Counted from the first letter of the stretch, positions 8,292-17,122 are shown. The stretch: 64,000 bases of DNA from Duncaniella freteri (GCF_004766125.1 NZ_SJSA01000001.1:1798001-1862000), one strand, 5' to 3'. Program-made: numbers and translations. The notes: a model not told the origin generated them from the sequence alone.

Positions 8292-11279
8292 ATGAGTGAC
8301 TTAATGCGAATTTTTGTTTCGCTTGCTCTGGTGGCAGTCAGTACGTATGCATCGATGGCGCAACATATGGTCATGTCCGGTATTTCACGCCAGGGCGGTT
8401 ACTCATATGTGGATGGCAGCCGTGTTCATCCCGACAGTCTGCTTATAGAGGGGCGTATTGTGGAGTCGTTGGTCAAACGTGACCTGATCGATGCTTTCAT
8501 GATACCGATAGATGACGACGGCAATCCCGGTGATACCATAAAGGCGAGAGCCAGATATGCCTTTACCCATTCAGATCATGTCCGGAACATGTCGTATATC
8601 GAATTCATGACTGAACACAAGGATTCGACCTATGTGTTTGAGATAGGGTGTCCGGGATACACATCTCAGACAATAGTGTATAAGGTCGAACGCCTGGGCA
8701 AGCGCGAACTGAAGCGCGAGATGCCATTGACCGAGCTCGTGCGTGAGCCTCATAAACTCGGAGAGGTGGAGGTGGTGGTCTCGAAAGTGAAATTCTTTCA
8801 TAAAGGCGATACGCTGGTCTACAATGCCGATGCATTTCAGCTTGCCGAAGGATCGATGCTTGATGCCCTGATAGCCCAGCTTCCCGGAGTGGAGCTTAAC
8901 AGCAATGGGGAGATCAAGGTGAACGGTGAGAAAGTGGAGTCGCTGCTTCTGAACGGTAAGGAATTCTTCGACAAGGACCGCAATATCATGCTTGAGAATC
9001 TCGGTGCCTATACGGTAAACAATGTCGAGGTGTACCGTGGTCAGACAAAACGTGAAAAGTGGATTGATGATCCTAACGCACAGAAACATCTCACGATGGA
9101 TGTAAAACTCAAGAAGGAATATTCCATGGGATGGCTGCTCAACTCTGAGGCGGGGTATGGAACAGAGGATCTCTACACAGCGAGGCTCTTTGCTTCATGG
9201 TTCAGCAACACTTCGCGATTTACGCTTTTAGGCAACATGAACAATGTGGGCAATAATTTTAACCTGAGCAGTCCGGAGCACAATGTGGTGAGCATGGGGG
9301 GAGGAAGATCGTTTACTCCATCGGGCCGTAGCCGTTATAAGAATATCGGGCTTGACTATTCGTTTGATACCAATAATGAGGCAAACAACTTTCATGGGTC
9401 ATTTGTGTACACCGGTGACAATGATGCGCGAACAACAACAGCCAACAAAATCAATTTTTTCAATACAGGCGATACATATGAGTATTCATATTCCGGAAAC
9501 CGAAGCCGGAATATGAGGCTTGGCACATCTCATGCCATGATGTTTGATCTCGGACGGTTGAATATCACAGGGAGCATGAGCGGAAGTTATAGTTCCAACG
9601 ATAATTCTTCAAAATCGCTCTCCGCAAGCTTCAATGAGGAGATGGAGGATGCGACAGTCGAATTCATCGAGAACCTATACAGTTCAGCCACTCCCGAAGA
9701 GCTTGCCGCCATCATAAATAGAAATGTCAGCAAAAGTGATAGCGAAGGGAAGAGCGGAAACGCATCGTTCAGTTCAGAAGCTATTTATAAGGTGCCGGGA
9801 ACATCTGATAAACTCTTATTCTCGCTATCGTCAGGATTTTCTGTAAACAAGGCGCACAGCTGGCAAGACTACTTGATAAATTTTGGTGCAGACCATGTTC
9901 CCTCCGAACATCGCCGACAGTACACCGACCAATCTCCCAACAGAGATTTCAATATCTCAGGTTCGCTTGGCTATACGGCGAGAATCCGTAATGTGAGTCT
10001 TGATCTGGTGTATGAGGCATCTTACTCGGAAGGCAAGAACGGTTCTTATATGTATGCACTTCACAAGCTTGACGACATGGGGGTATACGGTGGTGTTCTG
10101 CCCCCGGGTTATGAATCGACTTTTGACCCTTCCAACAGTAATTCTTCAAGCAACAGTCAGAGGAATCACTCTTTACAGTCTAATTTTAGGTATGTTACAC
10201 AATTTGATAGCGGATATGAGCTTAATATATTTGTAATGCCTACGATAAGGCTTGTTAACCGACATCTTGATTATTGGCGAGACAGTAAAAATTATAATAT
10301 AAGAAAAAACAATTTTCAGTTTTCCAGTGCAGTTGTCAACATAAGGTTCGGTAAAAGAAGTTTCATGACGGAGTCTCTGTCGCATGCATTGTCGTATCAG
10401 TATGCCTTGTCGACCAGTCTTCCTGGGCTTCTCAGCCTGGTGGATGTGGTGGATGATTCCAATCCTCTTTATATATCGGAGGGTAATCCTGACCTGAAAT
10501 CGTCAACGGTGCACCATCATTCAGTTAGCTGGAATATTTCTGGCAAAGGTATGGTATCAAACAGTTTGAGCCTTAGTTATAGTCATACCAATAATTCGAT
10601 TGTCAATGGTAATTCATATGACACATCCACAGGCGTGAGCCGTACACGTATGTATAATGTCAACGGTGACAACGATGTGTCGCTGTCGGACTTTGTTCAC
10701 TTCGGATTCGGAAAGGACAGATGCTTCACTCTGTCATCATCCTCGACATTGAGCCGCAGGCATGATGTGGATATGATCGGCACCAACGGCGCGGCCCCGT
10801 CCAGGACCTATGCCGATACATGGGCCATAAGTGAGAATGTCAATCTGGGATGGCGTAGCCCGAATTTTAAACATAATGTATCGATAGTCGGAAATATATC
10901 CAACAACCGCACACGTTCGGCACGAGAAGGTGCCAATAATGTGAATTCGGTCCATGTCAGCTATGGGCTGACAGGTATGTGCACTCTTCCCGGCGGCTTC
11001 CGGATCAACACCGATCTTAATTTCTATACCCGGCGTGGCTATGGTTCAAGGGAGCTTGACACCACCGATGCCATGTGGAATCTCAGTGCTTCCTACACTC
11101 CGAAGGGGAACAAGTGGGTATTCACTGTCAAGGGATTCGACATTCTCCAGAGTCTTTCAAACGTTTATTATTCAGTGACAGCCTCAGGACGTTCTGTATC
11201 CTATTCCAACACTCTTCCGCGCTATGTGCTTTTCACGGCGCAGTATCGTCTGAACCTTCAGCCGAAAAAGCGCATGTGA
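8292..11279 (+). CDS. Outer-membrane beta-barrel protein, tandem paralogue
   Basis: At 995 residues this is a paralogue of the preceding gene with the same order: signal peptide (ends near SMAQ, residue 24), regulatory-like beta domain, plug-like segment and barrel. The plug is almost unchanged (GDTLVYNADAFQLAEGSMLD and LPGVELNSNGEIKVNGE), and the end is nearly the same (LPRYVLFTAQYRLNLQPKK). The barrel loops differ much more. That is the usual pattern after duplication when the two copies adapt to different ligands or phages. It has its own promoter. A start four codons later (Met5) is possible and would suit the signal peptide equally well. The ligand is unknown. Confidence 0.75.
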   Translation: MSDLMRIFVSLALVAVSTYASMAQHMVMSGISRQGGYSYVDGSRVHPDSLLIEGRIVESLVKRDLIDAFMIPIDDDGNPGDTIKARARYAFTHSDHVRNMSYIEFMTEHKDSTYVFEIGCPGYTSQTIVYKVERLGKRELKREMPLTELVREPHKLGEVEVVVSKVKFFHKGDTLVYNADAFQLAEGSMLDALIAQLPGVELNSNGEIKVNGEKVESLLLNGKEFFDKDRNIMLENLGAYTVNNVEVYRGQTKREKWIDDPNAQKHLTMDVKLKKEYSMGWLLNSEAGYGTEDLYTARLFASWFSNTSRFTLLGNMNNVGNNFNLSSPEHNVVSMGGGRSFTPSGRSRYKNIGLDYSFDTNNEANNFHGSFVYTGDNDARTTTANKINFFNTGDTYEYSYSGNRSRNMRLGTSHAMMFDLGRLNITGSMSGSYSSNDNSSKSLSASFNEEMEDATVEFIENLYSSATPEELAAIINRNVSKSDSEGKSGNASFSSEAIYKVPGTSDKLLFSLSSGFSVNKAHSWQDYLINFGADHVPSEHRRQYTDQSPNRDFNISGSLGYTARIRNVSLDLVYEASYSEGKNGSYMYALHKLDDMGVYGGVLPPGYESTFDPSNSNSSSNSQRNHSLQSNFRYVTQFDSGYELNIFVMPTIRLVNRHLDYWRDSKNYNIRKNNFQFSSAVVNIRFGKRSFMTESLSHALSYQYALSTSLPGLLSLVDVVDDSNPLYISEGNPDLKSSTVHHHSVSWNISGKGMVSNSLSLSYSHTNNSIVNGNSYDTSTGVSRTRMYNVNGDNDVSLSDFVHFGFGKDRCFTLSSSSTLSRRHDVDMIGTNGAAPSRTYADTWAISENVNLGWRSPNFKHNVSIVGNISNNRTRSAREGANNVNSVHVSYGLTGMCTLPGGFRINTDLNFYTRRGYGSRELDTTDAMWNLSASYTPKGNKWVFTVKGFDILQSLSNVYYSVTASGRSVSYSNTLPRYVLFTAQYRLNLQPKKRM

Positions 11280-11316
11280 AAGTTCTTTAGTTTATAATAT
11301 GATAAAAATATGATTT

Positions 11317-11907
11317 ATGGATAGTCTTGAATTAATGGCGTCAGGGGCATGGCACAATGGGTTTGCCACAGAGATAGGAAATGCTCTCGGAAGGGCATCC
11401 CGACTTTGCTTCAGCCTGAATAGTATATCTCCTGAAAATAAGTCTGAGCGGGAATCCATAATCAGAGATCTGTTCGGAGAGATAGGTGACAGGTTCATCA
11501 TCAATAGTCCGTTCCGGTGTGACATAGGATATAATATCCATGTGGGTGACAATCTTATATGCAACTTCAATGTGGCTATTCTTGATGAGGCGGAGGTGTG
11601 GATCGGTGACAATGTGTTTATCGGTCCCAACACATCAATCTGCACCATAACCCATGCACTTGACTTTCGCCAAAGGAACGAAGGCATAATGCGTTCGGCT
11701 CCGGTGACAATCGGGTCGAATGTGTGGATAGGAGCCGGAGTCACCGTATTGCCGGGTGTCACAATAGGCGATGGCTCTGTGATAGGAGCCGGAAGTCTTG
11801 TCACTAAGGACATACCCTCGGGGGTACTTGCTTTAGGCTCCCCATGCAGGGTGGTAAGGGAGATTACGGAGGCTGACGTTGTGGTCGATATCCGTTGTCC
11901 GGATTAA
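11317..11907 (+). CDS. Hexapeptide-repeat O-acetyltransferase, maltose/galactoside acetyltransferase type
   Basis: A 196-residue cytoplasmic enzyme of the LacA/Maa group, which moves acetyl from acetyl-CoA to a sugar hydroxyl. It has the N-terminal maltose-acetyltransferase helix region (about 1-55) and a left-handed beta-helix of hexapeptide repeats such as IGDNVFIGPN and IGSNVWIGAGVTVLPG. The catalytic histidine is His113 in the segment ITHALD, matching His115 of E. coli LacA. It starts 37 bases after the barrel gene with no clear promoter of its own. Its stop codon overlaps that of the MATE gene on the other strand by three bases. The exact sugar substrate cannot be told. Confidence 0.85.
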   Translation: MDSLELMASGAWHNGFATEIGNALGRASRLCFSLNSISPENKSERESIIRDLFGEIGDRFIINSPFRCDIGYNIHVGDNLICNFNVAILDEAEVWIGDNVFIGPNTSICTITHALDFRQRNEGIMRSAPVTIGSNVWIGAGVTVLPGVTIGDGSVIGAGSLVTKDIPSGVLALGSPCRVVREITEADVVVDIRCPD

Positions 11908-13289
11908 GCACGGATTGCGTGACGTTTATGCGAAATCCTGAGTCTTATATAGTTAATGCCGATTATCATGCTTGTGAGCAGCTCAGCCATCGGAATGGAT
12001 AGCCACAGCCCCGCAACCCCGATGATTCGGGGAAGGATTATAAAGCACGGCACGAGGAGGATCACACCGCGTAGCAGGGTGTAGAATGTCGAAGCCACGA
12101 CCCGTTCGATGCTCTGATAGTAACCGATGAATGCTATGTTGATTGCGAAGAACACGGCACATGTCGAGAATAGCGGCAGTCCGTTTATTGCCAACGGATA
12201 GGCGGCTTCGTCAGGTCTTAGGAACATGGATACTATTATGTGGTCGGCTGTCCATAATCCGGAAGCCACTATGGTGCCGCATATCATGGCGGTGTAGAGC
12301 GACACGCGCAGGGCGCGGCTTACTCTCCAGGCATTGTGTGCACCGTAATTATAGCTGATGATGGGTTGTGCTGACTGTGCTACTGCATTGCTTATGGAGA
12401 ATACCAGAGGGAACAGGTAGCAGGCTATGGCATAGGCTGCCACACCCTCCTCATTAAGCATTGACATGAACATATAGTTGCCTGTGAGCATCATCACGCT
12501 CATGGCAAGTTCGGTGATGAATGTGGCAGAGCCGATCTTCATCATATAGCGTGCGTTACGAACAGTCAGAAGCAGTGAGGTCACCGACATTTTCAGCCTG
12601 TAGAACCTTAGGCGGTCGTGGAACCATATGAAATATGACAACACAAGCAATCCTCCTATAGTGCATGCTATTGATGTGGCGAGAGCGGCACCCATCACGC
12701 CCCAGCCGAGGGGGAATATCATATACCAGTCGAGTACGATATTGATGACCGCTGCTATTATCTGTACCCACATGGCATATTTCGGAGATCCGTCAAGACG
12801 GATCAGCATCATCCCTACGCATTGTATGAAGAGAAAGAACAGTCCCGGCTGTAGCCACAGCAGGTAGTCCGTGGCATAGGGGAGCAGACGGTCACTGCAT
12901 CCGAGCAGCTGAAGCACATTTTCTGAAAAGCAGGTGCATCCTATGATTATGAGGCTTATGATGAGCAGCCCTACAATGAATGCCTGTGTCAGTATTATGC
13001 GTGCGGCTTTGACATTATCCTCTGACAGGCGTATGCTTGCTATGACCGATGAGCCGATGCCGAACATCAGTCCTATCCCGGTAGCGACCATGAACAATGG
13101 TGCTACAATGTTGACAGATGCAATGCCGTCGGCATTGACGCCTTGCCCTACGAAAACGCCGTCGATTATTGTGAGTGCCGAATTGAATATCATTCCCACA
13201 AGAGTAGGAAAGAATAAGGCAAGGAAAACTTTGCTGATTTTCCCATTGCCGAAATCAATCTTGTCACGTCCGAGATCCCCGTCCTTCAT
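11904..13289 (-). CDS. MATE-family multidrug/cation efflux transporter
   Basis: This inner-membrane antiporter of the MATE family has twelve predicted membrane segments in two similar halves. The N-terminal segment FLALFFPTLVGMIFNSALT and the repeated half near MLTGNYMFMSMLNEEGVAAY are typical. MATE proteins expel drugs or metabolites using sodium or proton gradients; the substrate here is unknown. The frame is open further upstream to a TTG at 13340, but that TTG is itself the -33 element of a promoter whose -7 element lies at 13310-13317. Translation must therefore begin downstream, at the ATG at 13289, giving 461 residues starting MKDGDLG. It is tail-to-tail with the acetyltransferase gene, overlapping by three bases. 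Confidence 0.88.
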   Translation of the reverse strand: MKDGDLGRDKIDFGNGKISKVFLALFFPTLVGMIFNSALTIIDGVFVGQGVNADGIASVNIVAPLFMVATGIGLMFGIGSSVIASIRLSEDNVKAARIILTQAFIVGLLIISLIIIGCTCFSENVLQLLGCSDRLLPYATDYLLWLQPGLFFLFIQCVGMMLIRLDGSPKYAMWVQIIAAVINIVLDWYMIFPLGWGVMGAALATSIACTIGGLLVLSYFIWFHDRLRFYRLKMSVTSLLLTVRNARYMMKIGSATFITELAMSVMMLTGNYMFMSMLNEEGVAAYAIACYLFPLVFSISNAVAQSAQPIISYNYGAHNAWRVSRALRVSLYTAMICGTIVASGLWTADHIIVSMFLRPDEAAYPLAINGLPLFSTCAVFFAINIAFIGYYQSIERVVASTFYTLLRGVILLVPCFIILPRIIGVAGLWLSIPMAELLTSMIIGINYIRLRISHKRHAIRA

Positions 13290-13309
13290 ACCGTTGTTTT
13301 TTAGGGGTA

Positions 13310-13340
13310 CAAAGGTACGGATTATTGGCATAACCGGCAA
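13310..13340 (-). promoter_or_regulatory. Promoter of the MATE gene; decides its start
   Basis: On the minus strand, TTG (13340-13338), 20 bases and TACCTTTG (13317-13310) give a perfect-spacing Bacteroidetes promoter. The predicted transcript starts near 13303, just upstream of the ATG at 13289, ruling out the longer frame that starts at 13340. Confidence 0.75.
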
Positions 13341-13393
13341 CCGATACCGAAATGTTTATTCGGTGAAAAGGGTTTTGGTATAAGGCATGATTG

Positions 13394-14488
13394 TTATACG
13401 TGCGTCAGATTATGTATGTGATCGGTCATTTCGTCGATTTTCGACTCTATGGATCTTAGCAGTGCAAACTGGGCTTTCGCTCTTATAAGGTTATGCTCCG
13501 GATATTCTGTCTTATAATAAGTGTCGCCATTGAGATAATCGGTGAGAAATCTTATAGCCTGCATATAGGCGAATCGTTCGGCGGCATAGGGGAGGAGCTT
13601 TATCTCAAGCGGGGTGAGGAAACATCCTGCGCTTTCAAGGTATCCTTTGGCGAACTGCCGGAACACATCCATATTGAACTCCACATTGGCAGTGTCAGGA
13701 TCATCTTCCTTGCCGGTGTTTGCGGCTGTGCGCAGGAAGTCTCCGAAGTCCGAGAATACGAACGACGGCATCACTGTATCAAGATCGATCACGCATACCA
13801 CATTGCCTTCCTGATCGAATAATATATTGTCGACCTTGGTGTCGCAGTGGCATATGCGTTTGGGTAGTTTGCCTTCACGATGCAGCCTCTCGGCAAGACA
13901 GGCATGTTCGGATCTGTGTTCAAGTTCTCCGATGATGTCACTGACCCCGGATGCTCTTCCGGCAATGTCACTATTGACAGCATCCCTGAACTGCGTGAGC
14001 CTGAACTCCATATTGTGGAAATCAGGGATAGATTCATCAAGCACCTCGGTTATGTCCGACAGCATATACTGAAACTCACCGAAGGCGGTCCCTGTCCGGT
14101 AAGCGTTATCAGGAGTCACTGCCTTGCGTGTGAAAGTGTTGTCGATAAACACCATCATACGCCAGTAGTCCTCTCCATCGAAGTGGTAGGTCTTACCTGT
14201 GTCTTGAGTGTGAAGAAATCTGAGGCTTCTGCGGTCGGGATCTTTCACCCCTTGGGCTTCAAGGCGGCATCGGATATGACGAGTGACAATTTCAATGTTT
14301 CTTTGCAGCTTGTCAACATCTTTGAATATGTGATGGTTGATGCGCTGTAGCACGTAGACGGAATTGTCACCTGCCTGTACGGAGGTTACCTTGTAGGTGT
14401 CGTTGATAAGACCGTCGCCTAAGTGGCGGATGTCGTTATCATTGGCATTTATGCCGAAGTGCGACACTATTTCGTTCAATGGCTTCAT
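13394..14488 (-). CDS. NahK-like N-acetylhexosamine kinase (aminoglycoside phosphotransferase fold)
   Basis: A 364-residue cytoplasmic kinase of the APH/choline-kinase fold. The catalytic loop HCDTKVDN (His214, Asp216, Lys218, Asn221) and the metal-binding IDLDT (Asp235, Asp237) followed by DFGD (247-250) are complete. The sequence around them, including CVIDLDTVMP and the separate DFGD, is closer to bifidobacterial N-acetylhexosamine 1-kinase (NahK) than to antibiotic-modifying kinases. It lies 20 bases downstream of a GH109-like gene on the same strand. GH109 enzymes release GalNAc, so a kinase making GalNAc-1-phosphate is a sensible partner. That role is inference; a different sugar or amino alcohol is possible. 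Confidence 0.7.
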   Translation of the reverse strand: MKPLNEIVSHFGINANDNDIRHLGDGLINDTYKVTSVQAGDNSVYVLQRINHHIFKDVDKLQRNIEIVTRHIRCRLEAQGVKDPDRRSLRFLHTQDTGKTYHFDGEDYWRMMVFIDNTFTRKAVTPDNAYRTGTAFGEFQYMLSDITEVLDESIPDFHNMEFRLTQFRDAVNSDIAGRASGVSDIIGELEHRSEHACLAERLHREGKLPKRICHCDTKVDNILFDQEGNVVCVIDLDTVMPSFVFSDFGDFLRTAANTGKEDDPDTANVEFNMDVFRQFAKGYLESAGCFLTPLEIKLLPYAAERFAYMQAIRFLTDYLNGDTYYKTEYPEHNLIRAKAQFALLRSIESKIDEMTDHIHNLTHV

Positions 14489-14508
14489 ATTACAGTATCC
14501 ACATGGGT

Positions 14509-16074
14509 CTATTTCTTTGATTTGGATTTTTTGCCTTTGTTTTTCAATGCTTTTGCCTTAAGGCTTTCAGTAAATGCGATAGCTTTCTTCATTGAAGCCT
14601 CCTCCTGTTCGGGTGATGCGAAAGCATGGCTGTAGCCTTTGGTCTTGTTCCAGTCGCCTCGTGTGAAATCGGGAATTGCGACAGGAGCACTGTTGTGGTC
14701 CATGGAGAGTGAACCGAGTTCGGCAAGGCAGCACCATTCTGCCAGGTCATACACATCCATGTCGAGAGGGAGTCCGTTCTGTAGGCAGTATATCATGCGT
14801 GCGTCCATTATGAAGTCCATCCCTCCGTGTCCGCCTACCTCTTTTGCCATTTCTCCGTATTTTATGAGGATCGGGTGGCGGTATTTCTCTATAAGAGCTT
14901 CTTTTTCCTTTCCGCTGAGGAACGAGTGGGCAGAGAGGTCCTCGATATCGACTTTCACCCCTGCGTCAGCGAGCTGCTGTTTGCCCAGAGCATATCCTTC
15001 CATGGGATACTTGTTGGCAAAACCCTTTGTGCCTGTAAGCTGATAGAGACGGTTGTAGGGCTGAGGAGTCATCACATTGTGCTGTATCTCTATCACTTTA
15101 CCGTTCTCTGTGCGTATAAGGGTCGTAGTGTGGTCGCCGTTGCGGAAGTTGCTGCACACCGAATCGGTCAGCTCAGTTACGAGTGCCGCACCGTTGACCG
15201 ACTTTGTGTCCATGGCTACAAGGGTTTTCATGCGGTCGCCGCGATGGATGTTCAGAGCCTGTGCAACAGGTCCGAGTCCATGGGTGGGATATACGTCGCC
15301 ACGATGGCGCATATTGTAGTCCAGACGCCATCCGAGTTTGTCGTTCTCTCCGTTTTTCCAATAATGTTTCCAGAATGGACTTAGATCGTGTATATATGCT
15401 CCCTGGGCACGGATCACTTCTCCGAACACTCCTTGCTGTGCCATGTTGAGTGTGTTCATCTCAAACCAGTCATAGCAGCAGTTTTCAAGTATCATGCAAT
15501 GTTTCTGATGCTTCTCGCTTAGGTCGATCAGTTCCCAGCAATCATTCAGAGTCATAGCCGACGGCACTTCGATGGCTACGTTCTTGCCGTTGCGTAAGGC
15601 GCATTTGGCTATTGGGGCATGATGCAGCCAGTCCGGGGCTATGTATACAAGGTCTATGTCGGGACGCTTGCATAATTCCTCATATCCGTTTTCTCCGTAA
15701 TAGATGTCAGCTTTGGGCAGAGACGCTTTTTCGAGATACTTCTGGCAGTCCTCCGCTCTTGTCTGTTCATAATCACACAGAGCCTTGATTTCGACTCCGG
15801 GAATGTGGGTGAAACGTTCCACGGCACCCGGGCCTCGCATTCCGAGACCTACGAAGCCAACTCTTACTGACTCCATAGCCGGAAGTGCGAGTCCCAGGAC
15901 ACTTTTCTGTCCGGGGGCACGTTGGGGCGATTCCACTTCGATGGTGCCCTCGTTCCATTGCCACTCGGTGCCGTACTCGTTTATATTTTTATCAGCAGTC
16001 TGTCCGGATGCAGATATGACTATAGGATTTACAGCCATGCAGGCTGATAGGATAATTGATTTGATAGTGTTCAT
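14509..16074 (-). CDS. Gfo/Idh/MocA-family protein, GH109-like (alpha-N-acetylgalactosaminidase candidate)
   Basis: Counted from the ATG at 16074, this protein has 521 residues. It has a signal-peptide-like N-terminus (MNTIKSIILSACMAVN...) and a linker, followed by a Rossmann motif VGFVGLGMRG (about 72-81) that should bind NAD. The typical GH109 pattern follows: CDYEQTRAEDCQKYL, EVPSAMTLNDCWEL and the YPTHGLGPVAQ segment carrying the active-site His. GH109 enzymes cleave alpha-GalNAc by an NAD-dependent oxidation-elimination route. A frame extending to a TTG at 16149 is rejected because a promoter -7 element lies between. The downstream kinase supports amino-sugar use. A plain exported oxidoreductase of the same superfamily is the alternative. 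Confidence 0.75.
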   Translation of the reverse strand: MNTIKSIILSACMAVNPIVISASGQTADKNINEYGTEWQWNEGTIEVESPQRAPGQKSVLGLALPAMESVRVGFVGLGMRGPGAVERFTHIPGVEIKALCDYEQTRAEDCQKYLEKASLPKADIYYGENGYEELCKRPDIDLVYIAPDWLHHAPIAKCALRNGKNVAIEVPSAMTLNDCWELIDLSEKHQKHCMILENCCYDWFEMNTLNMAQQGVFGEVIRAQGAYIHDLSPFWKHYWKNGENDKLGWRLDYNMRHRGDVYPTHGLGPVAQALNIHRGDRMKTLVAMDTKSVNGAALVTELTDSVCSNFRNGDHTTTLIRTENGKVIEIQHNVMTPQPYNRLYQLTGTKGFANKYPMEGYALGKQQLADAGVKVDIEDLSAHSFLSGKEKEALIEKYRHPILIKYGEMAKEVGGHGGMDFIMDARMIYCLQNGLPLDMDVYDLAEWCCLAELGSLSMDHNSAPVAIPDFTRGDWNKTKGYSHAFASPEQEEASMKKAIAFTESLKAKALKNKGKKSKSKK

Positions 16075-16106
16075 CGGTATTATATAGCGGTCATTGTGTA
16101 ATATTG

Positions 16107-16114
16107 CAAAAGTA
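16107..16114 (-). promoter_or_regulatory. Promoter -7 element for the GH109-like/kinase pair
   Basis: TACTTTTG on the minus strand fits TAnnTTTG and lies about 33 bases before the ATG at 16074. No convincing TTG sits at the usual distance upstream, so the promoter may be weak or activator-dependent. Confidence 0.45.
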
Positions 16115-16158
16115 CCGAAAAAACACGATAGTTTAACACTCCGGAGCAAAAATAATGA

Positions 16159-16569
16159 TTATAATAGATTTTGGCGTTCGGTGATGTCGGCATCGGTCAT
16201 GGTGTGGTCCCCGAGTGAACCTTCCGCAGCCTGGATACATATATAGATCATCGGTTCCGATGATGTGCATTTGAGGTTGCGGTCGCAGTCGGTTGATACT
16301 CTTACCACCGAACCTTCGGAGATATCGAACACATCGTCATTAACCTGAAATCGTCCTGATCCGCTGAGTATTATATAGTTCTCTTCGTTTTTGCGATGGC
16401 TGTGGAAGAATGGCACTTCTGCTGCGTGGGGAAGGGTGCCGAATGAGATCTCACATGACGTGGCTCCGGTGCAATCCTTGAAAAAAGATTTTCCATCGAA
16501 AGCACTAATGTTTCCTGCCGAGGCATGTGTGTAGTTTTTTCCCTGGTTGATAATTTGTACTTTGTTCAT
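16159..16569 (-). CDS. Small cupin-domain protein
   Basis: A 136-residue single-domain cupin. The first cupin motif is clear: FFHSHRKNEENYIILSG, with two His and a Glu that usually bind a metal. A second, weaker strand block follows (GSVVRVSTDCDRNLKCTSS). Such proteins can be dioxygenases, isomerases or sensors, and the sequence alone does not choose among them. It is divergent from an HxlR-family regulator across 164 bases filled with promoter and operator-like sequences. The regulator therefore very likely controls it, perhaps in answer to a redox or electrophile signal. Confidence 0.8.
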   Translation of the reverse strand: MNKVQIINQGKNYTHASAGNISAFDGKSFFKDCTGATSCEISFGTLPHAAEVPFFHSHRKNEENYIILSGSGRFQVNDDVFDISEGSVVRVSTDCDRNLKCTSSEPMIYICIQAAEGSLGDHTMTDADITERQNLL

Positions 16570-16582
16570 AGTTCTATGTTTA

Positions 16583-16614
16583 TTTGGATTTTAAGTGAAT
16601 GGATAGTAACTTTG
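16583..16614 (+). promoter_or_regulatory. Promoter of the HxlR-family gene
   Basis: TTTG (16583-16586), 20 bases and TAACTTTG (16607-16614) on the plus strand. Transcription would start near 16621 and run rightward through the cupin promoter, so the two promoters face each other. Confidence 0.65.
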
Positions 16615-16703
16615 TTATCAGAAATTACTTTCTGAATGATAGTGCAAAGTTAATCTATATTTATTTGTAATGCAATATGTTACCGGTTTGAAAGTCACTA
16701 TCC
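16601..16703. repeat. Operator-like inverted repeats between cupin and HxlR genes
   Basis: GGATAGTAACTTT (16601-16613) recurs inverted as AAAGTCACTATCC (16691-16703), 12 of 13 bases matching. Between them TCAGAAA-TTAC-TTTCTGA (16618-16635) is a perfect 7-base palindrome midway between the two -7 elements. The left copy overlaps the HxlR promoter -7 box. These are good candidates for HxlR binding sites. Confidence 0.55.
16645..16675 (-). promoter_or_regulatory. Promoter of the cupin gene
   Basis: TTG (16675-16673), 20 bases and TAACTTTG (16652-16645) on the minus strand. Transcription would start near 16638 and run leftward through the HxlR promoter. Confidence 0.7.
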
Positions 16704-16733
16704 TTCAGGTAAGATTTTTTGAGAATCAATTAT

Positions 16734-17111
16734 ATGGAAGTTAAAGAAAAATTAAAAAAATATTCCGATGCGGAGCATTGCCCTGTACGGAATGTGATAT
16801 CTCATTTCTCATCAAAATGGTCGATACTTCTGTTGCATATTCTAGCGGAGGAGTCGCCGATGAGATTTGGTGAGATAAGTCGTGTGCTTGAGGACATATC
16901 TCCTAAGGTGCTGACATCCACGCTTAAGAATCTTGAATCAGTCGGGCTTGTATGTCGCAAGGTATATGCTGAGGTCCCTCCGAGAGTGGAATATTCCCTG
17001 ACACCTTCAGGGCGTACCCTCATTCCTGCTTTGGCTCCGCTCGTACAGTGGTCGATAGATAATTTTGCATCTATTGTGGGTAATCGCGGGCAGTCAGGTA
17101 AGCGGAGTTGA
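16734..17111 (+). CDS. HxlR-family winged-helix transcriptional regulator
   Basis: Counted from the ATG at 16734 this is a 125-residue DNA-binding protein. A frame start at a TTG 15 bases earlier is less likely. The HxlR domain is complete: CPVRNVISHFSSKWSILLLH, the recognition helix region ISPKVLTSTLKNLESVGLV and the wing VPPRVEYSLTPSGRTL. HxlR proteins bind as dimers. Several sense electrophiles or oxidants through an N-terminal Cys, and here Cys15 (EHCPVRN) is in that position. It is divergent from the cupin gene and probably represses itself and the cupin. Confidence 0.85.
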   Translation: MEVKEKLKKYSDAEHCPVRNVISHFSSKWSILLLHILAEESPMRFGEISRVLEDISPKVLTSTLKNLESVGLVCRKVYAEVPPRVEYSLTPSGRTLIPALAPLVQWSIDNFASIVGNRGQSGKRS

Positions 17112-17122
17112 GAAATTTTTTG

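Noticed and set aside
5228..11279. SusC-like polysaccharide receptors
   Set aside because: No SusD partner and no typical SusC signature were seen. The plug sequence matches the general outer-membrane barrel family instead.
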